Below, one piece after another: positions 31,021 through 42,306 of a DNA stretch of 64,000 nucleotides. The DNA is from Gammaproteobacteria bacterium. GTDB taxonomy: Bacteria; Pseudomonadota; Gammaproteobacteria; JAKDMP01. Below the pieces are notes generated by a model. The model searched no databases and was not told where the DNA came from. It saw only the letters and a list, made by a program, of their open reading frames with translations. Numbering within the stretch: position 1 is the stretch's first letter; the number at the start of each line of letters is the position of its first letter. The position numbers were made by a program, and so were the translations under genes. The stretch covers positions 22,543 to 86,542 of the forward strand of contig JALUYA010000014.1 of NCBI GenBank assembly GCA_027018875.1, written 5' to 3'.

Positions 31021-31417
31021 CGATGGTGCCTATGGCAAAAACCACGGGGGTCTGCACCTCGCCGTCGCGGGCCACGATCTGGCAACGACAGAGCGCCCGA
31101 CGCCGGCCCGCATGGATCACCTCGGCCCGGGCGACCAGGCGCTCGCCGCGTGCCGGGCGAAGGTAATGCAGGGTGTACTGGGCCGTAAGTCCATCGCCCC
31201 AGAGACTGCCACCGGCAAAGGTGAGCGCATTATCGGCGAGATAACTCAGCACCCCGCCATGGACGAATCCATGCTGCTGGAGAAAGGTTTCCCGTAACCC
31301 CAGGACCAGCTCGGCACGACCTTCGCCACAGGCCGCCAGTTCGGCTCCTAGCAGTCGGCTGAAGGGCTGCGCGGCCAATACCCGCCGCGCGGCCTCGAGC
31401 CCAAACCCGGCGTTCAC
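31001..31417 (-). CDS. PaaI-family hotdog thioesterase
   Basis: Probably hydrolyses an acyl-CoA or aryl-CoA thioester. The 138-residue hotdog protein starts at a GTG (read as MNAGFGLEAARRV) whose bases overlap the stop of the upstream acyl-CoA synthetase (GTGA), so the two are coupled. The motif QHGFVHGGVLSYLADNALTFA near residue 48 is the active-site helix of the PaaI group, with the conserved HGG and the Asp/Asn pair. The pairing suggests the thioesterase recycles CoA from products of the synthetase. The substrate is unknown. It converges on dapE with a 20-base overlap. Confidence 0.85.
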   Translation of the reverse strand: MNAGFGLEAARRVLAAQPFSRLLGAELAACGEGRAELVLGLRETFLQQHGFVHGGVLSYLADNALTFAGGSLWGDGLTAQYTLHYLRPARGERLVARAEVIHAGRRRALCRCQIVARDGEVQTPVVFAIGTIVNPGAS

Positions 31418-33075
31418 AACAACTTTTCCTCGCGATACTCCTGGGCCGATCCGGATTCGGCATGCCGGCGCAGATCGACCCGGCGGATTTTGCCCGAAAT
31501 AGTCTTGGGCAACTCGAAAAATTCGAGCCGCCGGATGCGTTGATACGGGGCAAGACGGCGGCGGGAAAACTCAAAGATCAGCCGTGCCGTCGCGGCATCG
31601 GGCGAGTAGCCTGCCCGCAGCGCCACATAGGCCTTGGGAACGCTCAGGCGCAGCGGGTCCGGGGCCGGCACTACGGCCGCCTCGGCCACGCACTCGCATT
31701 CGATCAGCGCCGATTCGAGTTCGAAAGGGCTGATCCGGTAATCGGAACTCTTGAATACATCATCGGCCCGACCCACGTACCAGTACACCCCCTCGGCATC
31801 GCGGCGCACTACATCACCGGTGCGATAGACCCCACCGGCCATCGCCTGCGCCGTGCGTTCGGGATCTCCTTGATACCCCTGCATCAAGCCCAGAGGAGGC
31901 GGCTCTAACAACAGCCCCAATTCCCCCTCTCCGGCCTCGCCATCGGCGGTACCGAGAAGCGTGGGCCGGTAGCCGGGCAACGGCATCCCCATCGCCCCGG
32001 GCTTCACCTCCCGGCCGGGCGGATTGCCGATCTGGGCCGTGGTCTCGGTCTGTCCATAGCCGTCGCGGATGGTCAGCCCCCAGCCCTGCTCGACCCGCGC
32101 GATCACCTCGGGGTTCAACGGCTCACCCGCGCTCACCAACTCCCGCAGGCTGACCCGGTAAGCGGCCAGATCCTGCTGGATGAATAAGCGCCAAACCGTG
32201 GGCGGGGCGCATAACGTGGTTGCCTCGAGCGCAACGATCCGCTCCAGGGTGGCGGCGGCATCAAACCGCCCGGTGTTGAGCGCCAGCACCGTTGCCCCGG
32301 CATTCCACGGCGCAAACACGCTCGACCAGGCATGCTTCGCCCACCCTGGGGAACTGATATTCAGGTGCCGATCTCCCTCGCGCAAGCCGATCCAATACAG
32401 GGTAGACAAGTGCCCCACCGGGTAGGAGGTATGGGTATGGACCACCAACTTCGGCCGGCTGGTGGTGCCGGAAGTGAAGTAATAAAGAAAGGGATCGTCC
32501 GCCGCCGTCGCCGTGCTCGGCACATACCGCGGCGGAGCCGCGTACACCTCGTCCCAGCGACGCCAGCCCGAGACCGGTTCGCCCACCGAGACCCGGGCCG
32601 TCACCCCCGGCAAACCCTCGCAGCGCGAGGTGAATTCACTCGCCACCAGCAGGTGCCTGACCCCGGCGGCCTCGACCCGGAAGGCGATACCCTCGGCATT
32701 CATCAACGTGGTCGTCGGCACCACGATCGCTCCCAGTTTCATCAACCCGAGCAGGCTCTCCCACAGCGCGGGGACATTGTCGAGCATCAGCAGGACCGGG
32801 TCGCCCCGCCGCACTCCAAGTCCCGAAAAATAATTCGCCGCCTGGCTGGAACGGCGGGACAATTCATGAAACCCGATCTCGGTCGTGCCGCCATCGGTGT
32901 TGGCAATAACCAGCGCGGGATGCTCATTGTTCTCGGCATAGCGGTCGAACCAATCGAGCGCCCAGTTGAATCGCTCCAGGCGCGGCCGGCGAAACCCCCG
33001 GTAAGCCGTATCGTAGTCCTCGCCATGGTCAAGGAGAAACTGCCGCGCCGCAAGAAAGGCATCTACTTCGCTCAT
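31414..33075 (-). CDS. Acyl-CoA synthetase (AMP-forming, medium-chain or benzoate-ligase type)
   Basis: Activates a carboxylic acid to its CoA thioester through an acyl-adenylate. The 553 residues show the P-loop-like motif YYFTSGTTSRPKLVVHTHTS near 210, the GYGQTETT motif near 340, YRTGDVVRRDAEGVYWYVGRADD near 415, and the C-terminal KTISGKIRRVDLR with the catalytic Lys. The sequence GWAKHAWSSVFAPWNAGA is like the ACSM/benzoate-CoA ligase subgroup and not like long-chain FadD. The exact substrate cannot be read from the sequence. Followed with a four-base overlap by the thioesterase. Confidence 0.9.
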   Translation of the reverse strand: MSEVDAFLAARQFLLDHGEDYDTAYRGFRRPRLERFNWALDWFDRYAENNEHPALVIANTDGGTTEIGFHELSRRSSQAANYFSGLGVRRGDPVLLMLDNVPALWESLLGLMKLGAIVVPTTTLMNAEGIAFRVEAAGVRHLLVASEFTSRCEGLPGVTARVSVGEPVSGWRRWDEVYAAPPRYVPSTATAADDPFLYYFTSGTTSRPKLVVHTHTSYPVGHLSTLYWIGLREGDRHLNISSPGWAKHAWSSVFAPWNAGATVLALNTGRFDAAATLERIVALEATTLCAPPTVWRLFIQQDLAAYRVSLRELVSAGEPLNPEVIARVEQGWGLTIRDGYGQTETTAQIGNPPGREVKPGAMGMPLPGYRPTLLGTADGEAGEGELGLLLEPPPLGLMQGYQGDPERTAQAMAGGVYRTGDVVRRDAEGVYWYVGRADDVFKSSDYRISPFELESALIECECVAEAAVVPAPDPLRLSVPKAYVALRAGYSPDAATARLIFEFSRRRLAPYQRIRRLEFFELPKTISGKIRRVDLRRHAESGSAQEYREEKLL

Positions 33076-33295
33076 GATCGACCTCTAAATAAATCCTGGT
33101 TCTCATCGTAGCACTCACACCCGTTTGTAGCCGCCCGAACCGCCGCTCCCGCAGGAATCGCAAGTTAGCAAGAGTCCCGGCTCGGCAATGAGGCTCCCCA
33201 ATCAGCTCGAAACAGGCCCCGGGTTCCCCGGGGACAGGCCACCGTGGATCGCTGATGCGATAAACTTGCAATCAAGAATTCTTGCAGAGTAATCC
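33076..33295. promoter_or_regulatory. Divergent intergenic region with a small palindrome
   Basis: Gap between the acyl-CoA synthetase (leftward) and the peptidase (rightward). At 33266-33287 the sequence TTGCA-N-AAGAATTCTT-GCA forms an imperfect inverted repeat (TGCAA ... TTGCA around AAGAATTCTT), close to the peptidase start and of operator-like size. No strong -10/-35 pair stands out for either gene. Confidence 0.3.
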
Positions 33296-35476
33296 ATGCA
33301 CTGGGACAACCCTGGGTTCCGCGCCGGCGGCCCCTTGTTGGGCGCCGGCGCGGGTGATGCGGATCTTCCCACTGAAACGGACACGGAGATGCCCGCGCTA
33401 CACTCCGCCCATGCCGAGGACAATCCATTCTATTCCGCAAGCACGCTGCCTTACCATCTACCGCCCTTCGACCGCATTCACGAGACCGACTTCGCCCCGG
33501 CCTTCGATCGCGGCATGGCCGAACAGCAGCAGGAGATCGAGGCCATCGTAACCAATCCGGCAACGCCCGATTGCGACAACACCCTGGCGGCCATGGAGCG
33601 CTCGGGACAGATTCTCGCCCGGGTAAGCGCGGTATTTTTCAACCTTGCCGCAGTAAATGCAACGCCGGGAATCCATCGGCTTGAGACCGAACTCGCCCCC
33701 CGGCTTGCCGCGCATCACGATGCGATTCTACTCGATCCCAGGCTATTCGCCCGCATCGATTCGCTGTACCGGAGGCGCGGGACTCTCGACCTGGATGCCG
33801 AGCAAAAACACCTTATCGAGCGCTATCACACCGATTTTGTTCGTGCCGGCGCCCGGTTGTCGCCGCCAGAGAAGGATCGCTTGCGCGTCCTCAACGCCCG
33901 CATCGCCGAACTGGAAACCGAGTTCCAGCAACGCCTGCTCAAGGCGAGCGCAGCCGCCGCGGTTCTGGTCACGAACCGGGACGATCTGGGCGGGCTGACA
34001 CCGAAGGAGATCGAATCGGCGGCCGCGGCCGCGGAAAGAGCGGGGCACAAGGGCAAGTTTCTCATCACGCTGCAGAACACGACCCAACAACCCCTGCTCG
34101 CCAGGCTCGAAAACCGCAAGCTGCGGCGACGGATTCTGCGGGCCTCCATGGCCCGGGGTACCCATTCCGGGGCAACGGATACCCGTCCGGTCGTGGCCGA
34201 ACTCGTGCGTCGGCGCGCCGAGCGGGCGCAACTGCTCGGCTATCCCAACCACGCAGCCTACGAGCTTGCGGACTCCACCGCCGGGACCACCGCCGCCGTC
34301 AACGAAATGCTCGGGCGCCTGACGCCGGCCGCCACGGCCAATGCCACCCGGGAAGCCGCGGAGCTGCAACAACTCATCGATAGCCACCACCCGGGGTTCC
34401 GCCTTGCCGCTTCCGACTGGCCCTACTACGCGGAGAAATTGCGCCGGGCGCGCTACGACTACGACGAATCCGAGGCGCAGCCCTACTTCGAACTCTACCG
34501 GGTCGTCGAGGAGGGCGTGTTTTACGCCGCCTCGCGCTTGTATGGACTCAAATTCAACCGTCGAACCGACCTGCCGACCTATCATCCGGACGTTCGGGTT
34601 TACGAGGTTTTCACCGCGGACGGCTCACCGTTGGGCCTGATCCTGACCGATTACTACGCCCGCGAGGGCAAGCACGGTGGTGCCTGGATGTCGAGCTTCG
34701 TGGATCAATCCACCCTGCTGGGCACCCGCCCGGTAATCCTCAACAACCTCAACGTGCCCAGGCCGCCACCGGGCCGGCCCACCCTGCTGGGCTTCGACGA
34801 GGTAACCACCCTGTTCCACGAATTCGGCCACGCCCTGCACGGCCTGCTGTCAAACGTGACCTACCCGACCTTCTCGGGCACCGGCGTACCCCGGGATTTC
34901 GTGGAATATCCCTCGCAAGTCAACGAAATGTGGGCGACCTGGCCCGCGGTCCTAAAACATTATGCCCGCCACTACGAAACCGGCGAACCCATGCCTCAGG
35001 CCCTGGTCGAGAAGATCCTGGCCTCGCGAAAATTCAACCAGGGCTATGCCACCACGGAATACCTGGCCGCGGCCCTGCTGGATCAGGCATGGCATCAACT
35101 TGCGCCCGGGGAAACACCTTCCGCCGACGCGCTCGAGAGCTTCGAGACCACCGCCCTGGAACGCGCCGGGGTCGATCTACCCTACGTGCCGCCCCGTTAC
35201 CGCAGTCCCTATTTCGCCCACCTCTTCGCGGGCGGCTACGCCGCGGGCTATTACGCCTACATCTGGAGCGAGGTGCTGGACGCGGACACCGTCGAGTGGT
35301 TCAAGGCCCACGGGGGACTCGAGCGCAGCAACGGGGATCACTTCCGCGAGGAGATCCTCTCCCGGGGGGGTAGCGCCGATCCCATGGCCCTGTTCGAGGC
35401 TTTTTACGGCGCCAAGCCGGACATTCAGCCGCTGCTGCAACGGCGTGGACTGGAACCCGGCGACGGGTCCGGCTGA
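33296..35476 (+). CDS. dcp: Peptidyl-dipeptidase Dcp (M3 metallopeptidase)
   Basis: Removes C-terminal dipeptides from oligopeptides; zinc enzyme without a signal peptide, so probably cytosolic. The zinc motif is in FHEFGHALHGLLSN near residue 507, followed by TGVPRDFVEYPSQVNEMWA and RKFNQGYATTEYLAAALLDQ, which are closer to Dcp than to oligopeptidase A. From 33296 the protein has 726 residues, about 45 more than E. coli Dcp; the extra lies at the N terminus, before NPFYSASTLPYHLPPFDRI. An internal ATG at 33389 may be the true start, although neither start has a well-spaced ribosome-binding site. Confidence 0.9.
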   Translation: MHWDNPGFRAGGPLLGAGAGDADLPTETDTEMPALHSAHAEDNPFYSASTLPYHLPPFDRIHETDFAPAFDRGMAEQQQEIEAIVTNPATPDCDNTLAAMERSGQILARVSAVFFNLAAVNATPGIHRLETELAPRLAAHHDAILLDPRLFARIDSLYRRRGTLDLDAEQKHLIERYHTDFVRAGARLSPPEKDRLRVLNARIAELETEFQQRLLKASAAAAVLVTNRDDLGGLTPKEIESAAAAAERAGHKGKFLITLQNTTQQPLLARLENRKLRRRILRASMARGTHSGATDTRPVVAELVRRRAERAQLLGYPNHAAYELADSTAGTTAAVNEMLGRLTPAATANATREAAELQQLIDSHHPGFRLAASDWPYYAEKLRRARYDYDESEAQPYFELYRVVEEGVFYAASRLYGLKFNRRTDLPTYHPDVRVYEVFTADGSPLGLILTDYYAREGKHGGAWMSSFVDQSTLLGTRPVILNNLNVPRPPPGRPTLLGFDEVTTLFHEFGHALHGLLSNVTYPTFSGTGVPRDFVEYPSQVNEMWATWPAVLKHYARHYETGEPMPQALVEKILASRKFNQGYATTEYLAAALLDQAWHQLAPGETPSADALESFETTALERAGVDLPYVPPRYRSPYFAHLFAGGYAAGYYAYIWSEVLDADTVEWFKAHGGLERSNGDHFREEILSRGGSADPMALFEAFYGAKPDIQPLLQRRGLEPGDGSG

Positions 35477-35573
35477 GCCGCCAAGCCGCGGCCTACGGCC
35501 AAGTCCCTCGTCGCTTCCAGTCCGCTTGCCCGGACCGGAAGAAGAAACCGGGTTTTATTCACCGGCCGCGTAC

Positions 35574-35602
35574 TTGAATCCCGGCGTTCAAACCCCCATA
35601 AT
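35574..35602 (+). promoter_or_regulatory. tmRNA promoter
   Basis: TTGAAT (35574-35579), a 17-base spacer and CATAAT (35597-35602), a good housekeeping-type promoter. Transcription would start near 35609, five bases before the mature 5' end of tmRNA, leaving only a short precursor leader for RNase P to remove. Confidence 0.75.
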
Positions 35603-35613
35603 GAACTTTACGT

Positions 35614-35991
35614 GGGGGCGACCTGGCTTCGACGTGGGTCGCAAAACCCGAGGTGCATGTCGAGGTGCAGTTCATCTCGTAAAACAAACTGCAAATCCAT
35701 AGTTGCCAACAACGACAACTACGCACTCGCTGCTTAAACCCCAGTAGGGTGCCCTCTGACCGGAGCCGCGCCTGTGCGTCCGGAGGATTCTAGGATCCAT
35801 ATCAGGGGTCGCATCACGCAGGATCGCGGCAACAGGGGTCTGGACTGATGCCGCTAAAACCAAGTCGGACTGGCTGTTTGCTTTCCCTGCCCGTCGGGTA
35901 GCAGGCAGCAAGATCAATAGACCGGGATAAACATGTAGAGCCAACGGCGGAGGGCTTGCGGACGGGGGTTCGATTCCCCCCGCCTCCACCA
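35614..35991 (+). ncRNA. ssrA: Transfer-messenger RNA
   Basis: Rescues ribosomes stalled on broken messages and tags the nascent peptide for proteolysis. The 5' end GGGGGCG pairs with CGCCTCC next to the 3' ACCA (one G-U pair), making the tRNA-like acceptor stem; the T-arm GGGGGTTCGATTCCCCC is perfect. The 5' segment GACCTGGCTTCGACGTGGGT is typical. The tag frame opens at 35705 after TAGTT and reads ANNDNYALAA to a TAA at 35735-35737, ending in the ALAA degron recognised by ClpXP. At 378 bases it is slightly longer than E. coli tmRNA (363) and one-piece. Confidence 0.97.
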
Positions 35992-36024
35992 ATTCGATTC
36001 CCGACAACATCCTGGAAAGTCCAC

Positions 36025-36050
36025 AAGCCCGCATGGAGACGGGCTTTTTT
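36025..36050 (+). terminator. Intrinsic terminator of tmRNA
   Basis: A 7-bp stem AAGCCCG/CGGGCTT with loop CATGGAGA, followed by a run of six T on the plus strand, 33 bases after the tmRNA 3' end. A textbook Rho-independent terminator. Confidence 0.88.
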
Positions 36051-36114
36051 ATTGCCTACGCATCCAACAAGGTCTAAAGTCGCCCCATAGAATCCTAAAA
36101 CCTGGCGGGTATTG

Positions 36115-36757
36115 CGCGCAAGGGATTGAGGGCGGCAAGCATCGCATTGCGCGGCCGCGTCGGCGCCATGGCATTGGGGCCAGGCGCCAGCGTCGCTTCG
36201 TGGTGAGCACCCGCTCCAAGGCGGGCACGGCCGTGGCAGCCAATCGGCTCGAACGCCGCTTCACGGTGGCGCGCCCGGACCGGGCCTGGGTGGGCGATCT
36301 CACCTTTATCACCACCCGCCAAGGGTGGATTATATTTGGCGGTGCTGCTCGACCTGTACTCCCGGCGTGTGGTGGGTTGGCCAATGTCGGAGCCTAACTG
36401 GTCATATGGGCCCTGGAGATGGCGCTTGTGCAGTGCCAGCCGATGCCCAGCCTGGTTCACCACACCGATCGCGGCCAGACCTATGGCTGGGATCTACCGT
36501 CAATGCCTGGACCAGCAAGGTATGCAGATGAGCATGTCGCGTAAAGGCAACCGCTGGGATAATGCAGTGACCGAGAGATCTTCTTCGCGACGCTGGAGTT
36601 CGAACTGATCGAGCAGCGCGTGTTCGCGACCCGCGATCAGGTTCGTCCGGCTATCTTCGAGTTCATCGAAGTGTTCTATGACCGTCAGCTGACACACCAA
36701 ACACTAGATTACAAAACACCTGTGCAGGTTGAAAAGCAATACAGTCTAGCGGCTTAA
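36115..36757 (+). pseudogene. Decayed IS3-family transposase (orfB) fragment
   Basis: DDE integrase-type transposase remains in several frames: GKHRIARPRRRHGIGAR, then RRFTVARPDRAWVGDLTFI (first catalytic Asp region); a one-base insertion near 36332 shifts to LAVLLDLYSRRVVGWPMS; another frame gives ALEMALVQC and LVHHTDRG (second Asp); then QMSMSRKGNRWDNAVTE (catalytic Glu) and, after one more shift, FFATLEFELIEQRVFATRDQ through to a TAA at 36757. At least three frame changes and a missing 5' part (no orfA) make it non-functional. No terminal inverted repeats are evident. It lies about 120 bases downstream of tmRNA. Confidence 0.88.
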
Positions 36758-36823
36758 TTTACCTGCCCGGAAAATGCGGGATAGTCCAGGCCCGTACCCC
36801 GGCGGTACCTTCCCGGTCGTAGC

Positions 36824-37759
36824 TCAGGGCTGTAGTTCTTCCCCGGATGGGGAAGGTTTTTTGGTAGCGAAATGCTGCCGGCTTACCCCGAGCATAAGGG
36901 CCGTGGCACTAGCGATGTATATCGATGAGTAGGTACCAACGATAATTCCGATTAGAAGCGCCAACGAAAAGCCTCTCAGTGCGGCTCCACCCACGATAAG
37001 AAGGGCAATCACCACAAGAAGCGTCATCCCCGATGTCATGATGGTTCGCGACAAGGTTTGATTGATGGCGGCATTCATAATCTCGATCGGCTCGCCGCGG
37101 CGCATCCGCTTGAAATTCTCGCGGATACGGTCAAATACTACCACGGTATCATTTACTGAATATCCAAGCACCGCAAGCACCGCCGCCAAAACATCCAGGT
37201 TGAATTGCCAATGGGTAAACGAGAAGATTCCTACCGTAAAGACCACATCATGAACGGTTGCCGCAACGGCTCCCAGGGCCAACCGCCATTCAAAGCGAAT
37301 GAGCAAGTACACAAAAATCAGCAACAAGGTGACAATCAGGGCCAATGCCCCCTGATTGCGTAATTCCCCCCCTACCTGGGGGCCGACAATGCTGATTTGT
37401 TTTTCCACAACCTTCGGATTCGCCGCCTTCAGGGCACTCACGATGGTATCACCCTGATTCTTTGCGACTTCGCCTTTAATAGGCCGCAGCCGCACGATGA
37501 TATCCTGGGGGGAGCCAAAGTGCTGCGCCGTAAACTCCTTGATCCCCGCGGCTGCAAGTACCTTACGTACCGTCTCCGTGGTGACGGCCCGGGGGTAAGT
37601 CACCTCGACCACAACCCCGCCGGTAAAGTCCAACCCCATATTGAGCCCCCGGATTGCAAAAGAGGCAACGGCGGCGGCCAGCACAACCAGCGACATCGCA
37701 ATCGCAAATTTGCGGGACTTGAGGAAATCAATGTGGGTGGTACGTTTAAAAAATTCCAC
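36824..37759 (-). CDS. secF: Protein translocase subunit SecF
   Basis: Works with SecD to drive the late, proton-motive-force-dependent part of secretion through SecYEG. The 311-residue inner-membrane protein has six predicted membrane segments: one near residue 20, a periplasmic domain with GLDFTGGVVVEVTYP, then five from about residue 135 including YSVNDTVVVFDRIREN, the hallmark of the family. It follows secD by 15 bases and is the last gene of its run. Confidence 0.97.
   Translation of the reverse strand: MEFFKRTTHIDFLKSRKFAIAMSLVVLAAAVASFAIRGLNMGLDFTGGVVVEVTYPRAVTTETVRKVLAAAGIKEFTAQHFGSPQDIIVRLRPIKGEVAKNQGDTIVSALKAANPKVVEKQISIVGPQVGGELRNQGALALIVTLLLIFVYLLIRFEWRLALGAVAATVHDVVFTVGIFSFTHWQFNLDVLAAVLAVLGYSVNDTVVVFDRIRENFKRMRRGEPIEIMNAAINQTLSRTIMTSGMTLLVVIALLIVGGAALRGFSLALLIGIIVGTYSSIYIASATALMLGVSRQHFATKKPSPSGEELQP
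36838..36862 (+). terminator. Candidate terminator overlapping the 3' end of secF
   Basis: On the plus strand, CTTCCCC-GGAT-GGGGAAG (36838-36855) is followed by six T (36857-36862). It would stop rightward transcription from the transposase fragment before it runs antisense into secF. The bases also encode the last secF codons on the other strand, so the resemblance could be partly accidental. Confidence 0.5.
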
Positions 37760-37774
37760 GATATGCTCCTCGGG

Positions 37775-39625
37775 TCAGACCGGCAGGGACTTCAAGCGCC
37801 GACCACCGAACACGGAATTTACGATGGCGCGCGTACCCATAATCGCAGTAAACATGGAGGTAATGATCCCAAGAGAAAGCGTGATCGCAAATCCCTTAAC
37901 CGGACCGGTACCGATAGCGAATAGAACCAGACCGGCTATTAACGTAGTGAGGTTCGCATCCGCAATGGTTCCCATCGCCCGCTCATAGCCGGCATGGATC
38001 GCCGCTTGCGGCGAAGCCCCGACTCTCAACTCCTCGCGGATACGTTCGTAGATCAGCACGTTGGCATCCACCGCCATGCCAACCGTCAGCACGATACCGG
38101 CGATGCCCGGTAGCGTCAACGTCGCCTGCAACAAGGACAACAAGGCTATGATCAAGATCAAATTCATGATTAGAGCGGCATCGGCAATCAGGCCAAATCC
38201 CTTGTAGTAGAGCACCATTCCCACGACCACCAGAATGAAGCCCAACATGACCGCGACAAATCCGTTACGGATATTTTGCCGCCCAAGACTCGGGCCAATG
38301 GTCCGCTCCTCGACAATGGAAACGGGAGCCGCAAGCGGCGTGCGTAATGTCAGTGCCAGGCTTTTGGCCTCTTGCGTGTTCAACCCCGTTATCTGAAACC
38401 GGCTCGAGAAAATCCCCTGTATGGTGGCCACATTAATCACCCGCTCGATTCTTTTGGTGTACGTAATGACCTTGCCGCCCACCTTCTTATTTTCCGTACG
38501 GTTCTGGATATACAGAACCGCCATGGGTTTGCCCAGATTGTGACGGGTCACCTCGCCCATGCGGGCGGCCCCGGAAGAATTCAGGGTGACATTGACCGAA
38601 GGGGTTCCACTCTGCTGGTCGAAGCCCGATGTCGCATCGGTGATCTCGGGGCCCGAGGCCACGATTTCACGTTTCAGGAGAATAGGTAGATTGTTCTGAT
38701 CCTTGAATAACTGGGCATTAAGGGGCACCTGCCCCGTTCGTGCCACTTCTTCGGGATCCGCCCCTTGGTATACCATGCGAAATTGTACTGTAGCCGTATC
38801 CCCAAGACGTTCCTTGGCACGGGCCGCATTGCGCATACCCGGAAGTTCGACTACGACATAATCCCGACCCTGGCGTTGCACGATAGGTTCGGCAACACCC
38901 AGTTCATTGACTCGCCGGCGAAGCGCCGCAACATTTTCTTCAACGGCAAGATTTCTCACCTGTTGCAACTGCGCCGGCGTCGGGACCACTCGGAGTATAG
39001 CCCTGCCCCGAGTCTCGAACCCGGTAAGGCTGTCAGTTGGATAACTCTTGCGAATAAGCTTTTCGGCCGCCGCACGAATGGAAGGATTGGCGAAGACAAA
39101 CCGCAAGGTCTCACGATCCCGTGAAGCTGCGGTATAGCGCACCTGGTTCTTGCGAAGTTGATTCTGGATATCTTGCAATTCACTGTCGAGCATCTGATCG
39201 ACCGCAGCCTTTAAATCAACCCGCAGGCGGAAATAGATTCCACCCACCAAATCAAGCCCTTTGGCCATTGGCTTCAGCCCCAGGTCCTGCATCCACCTCG
39301 GCGTACGCGGCACGAGATTCATGGCCACGGAATAGTTGTCTCCAACCGCTTTCCTGATAATTGTATTGGCACGAAGTTGCTGCTCGGTGTTGGTAAATAG
39401 AATCATCCCCTTGCCCGGATCGCGGATCACCCGGTCATAGGGAACACCGGCAACTTTCAGCGCAGACACGGCCTTATCCATGGCCGCGGGGTTCAAGCGG
39501 CTCGAATTGATCTGGGTGATCTGGATCGCCGGGGCATCGCCAAAAATATTCGGCAGGGCGAAAATGAAGCCCCCCAGAATAATGAAGGCGATCAGCAGGT
39601 TTTTCCACAGTGGATAGCGATTCAT
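37775..39625 (-). CDS. secD: Protein translocase subunit SecD
   Basis: Partner of SecF. The 616 residues (E. coli 615) start MNRYPLWKNLLIAFIILGGF, a membrane anchor. Then comes the large periplasmic domain with GLDLVGGIYFRLRVD, RRRVNELGVAEPIVQRQG and LPGMRNAARAKERLGDTA, and five C-terminal membrane segments with GMAVDANVLIYERIREE. Placed between yajC and secF as in most proteobacteria. Confidence 0.97.
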   Translation of the reverse strand: MNRYPLWKNLLIAFIILGGFIFALPNIFGDAPAIQITQINSSRLNPAAMDKAVSALKVAGVPYDRVIRDPGKGMILFTNTEQQLRANTIIRKAVGDNYSVAMNLVPRTPRWMQDLGLKPMAKGLDLVGGIYFRLRVDLKAAVDQMLDSELQDIQNQLRKNQVRYTAASRDRETLRFVFANPSIRAAAEKLIRKSYPTDSLTGFETRGRAILRVVPTPAQLQQVRNLAVEENVAALRRRVNELGVAEPIVQRQGRDYVVVELPGMRNAARAKERLGDTATVQFRMVYQGADPEEVARTGQVPLNAQLFKDQNNLPILLKREIVASGPEITDATSGFDQQSGTPSVNVTLNSSGAARMGEVTRHNLGKPMAVLYIQNRTENKKVGGKVITYTKRIERVINVATIQGIFSSRFQITGLNTQEAKSLALTLRTPLAAPVSIVEERTIGPSLGRQNIRNGFVAVMLGFILVVVGMVLYYKGFGLIADAALIMNLILIIALLSLLQATLTLPGIAGIVLTVGMAVDANVLIYERIREELRVGASPQAAIHAGYERAMGTIADANLTTLIAGLVLFAIGTGPVKGFAITLSLGIITSMFTAIMGTRAIVNSVFGGRRLKSLPV

Positions 39626-39711
39626 ATCAACATTCCATTAACCAGCTAAAGGCAAGCTTTCCGGCGTACCCCTGCTTGGGAGCACCGTATTCATGTCCTT
39701 TCCCCAAACGT

Positions 39712-40047
39712 TCAGTTGTGCTTGACGGTGCCTTTGGGCAACACGGCACCGATCGAATTTTTTTGTACCTGGATCACAACATTTTTGTCAATCTCCAGAC
39801 CGATGAACTGATCACCGAGTGATCTGACCTTGCCGAGCATACCGCCCGAAGTGACTACCTCGTCACCCACCGAAATCTGCTCGATCATCTGCCGATGTTG
39901 TTTCTGGCGTTTTTGCTGTGGACGAATCATGAGAAAATACATCAACACAAAAAAGCCGACGATGATTAGAAAGAAAGTCCAATCTCCGCCACCGGGCGTA
40001 GCTGGAGAGGGGCCCGCGGCCCAAGCGCTGGGGATAAAAAACTGCAT
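39712..40047 (-). CDS. yajC: Preprotein translocase accessory subunit YajC
   Basis: Small inner-membrane partner of SecDF. The ATG at 40047 (MQFFIPSAWAAGPSPATPGG) has GAGG six bases ahead; the open frame continues two codons further to a TTG without a better site. One membrane segment (WTFFLIIVGFFVLMYFLMI) is followed by RPQQKRQKQHRQMIEQISVG and a small basic cytosolic domain (EVVTSGGMLGKVRSLG). 111 residues, matching the family (E. coli 110). Confidence 0.96.
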   Translation of the reverse strand: MQFFIPSAWAAGPSPATPGGGDWTFFLIIVGFFVLMYFLMIRPQQKRQKQHRQMIEQISVGDEVVTSGGMLGKVRSLGDQFIGLEIDKNVVIQVQKNSIGAVLPKGTVKHN

Positions 40048-40092
40048 GGTCAACCTCTATATCGGGCAAGTTTATTCGATTCAAGCACGGTA

Positions 40093-42242
<2,150 letters not shown>

Positions 42243-42306
42243 GGGGTGGCGAGAATAGCAGAAGTCGGCGACGGCATGGTTTCCCCGGATGCGGTCACTC
42301 AATTCC

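Noticed and set aside
35672..36034. Minus-strand open frame with the peptide VEAGGIEPPSASP
   Set aside because: It is the reverse complement of the tmRNA 3' part. Such peptides are a well-known source of false proteins in databases.
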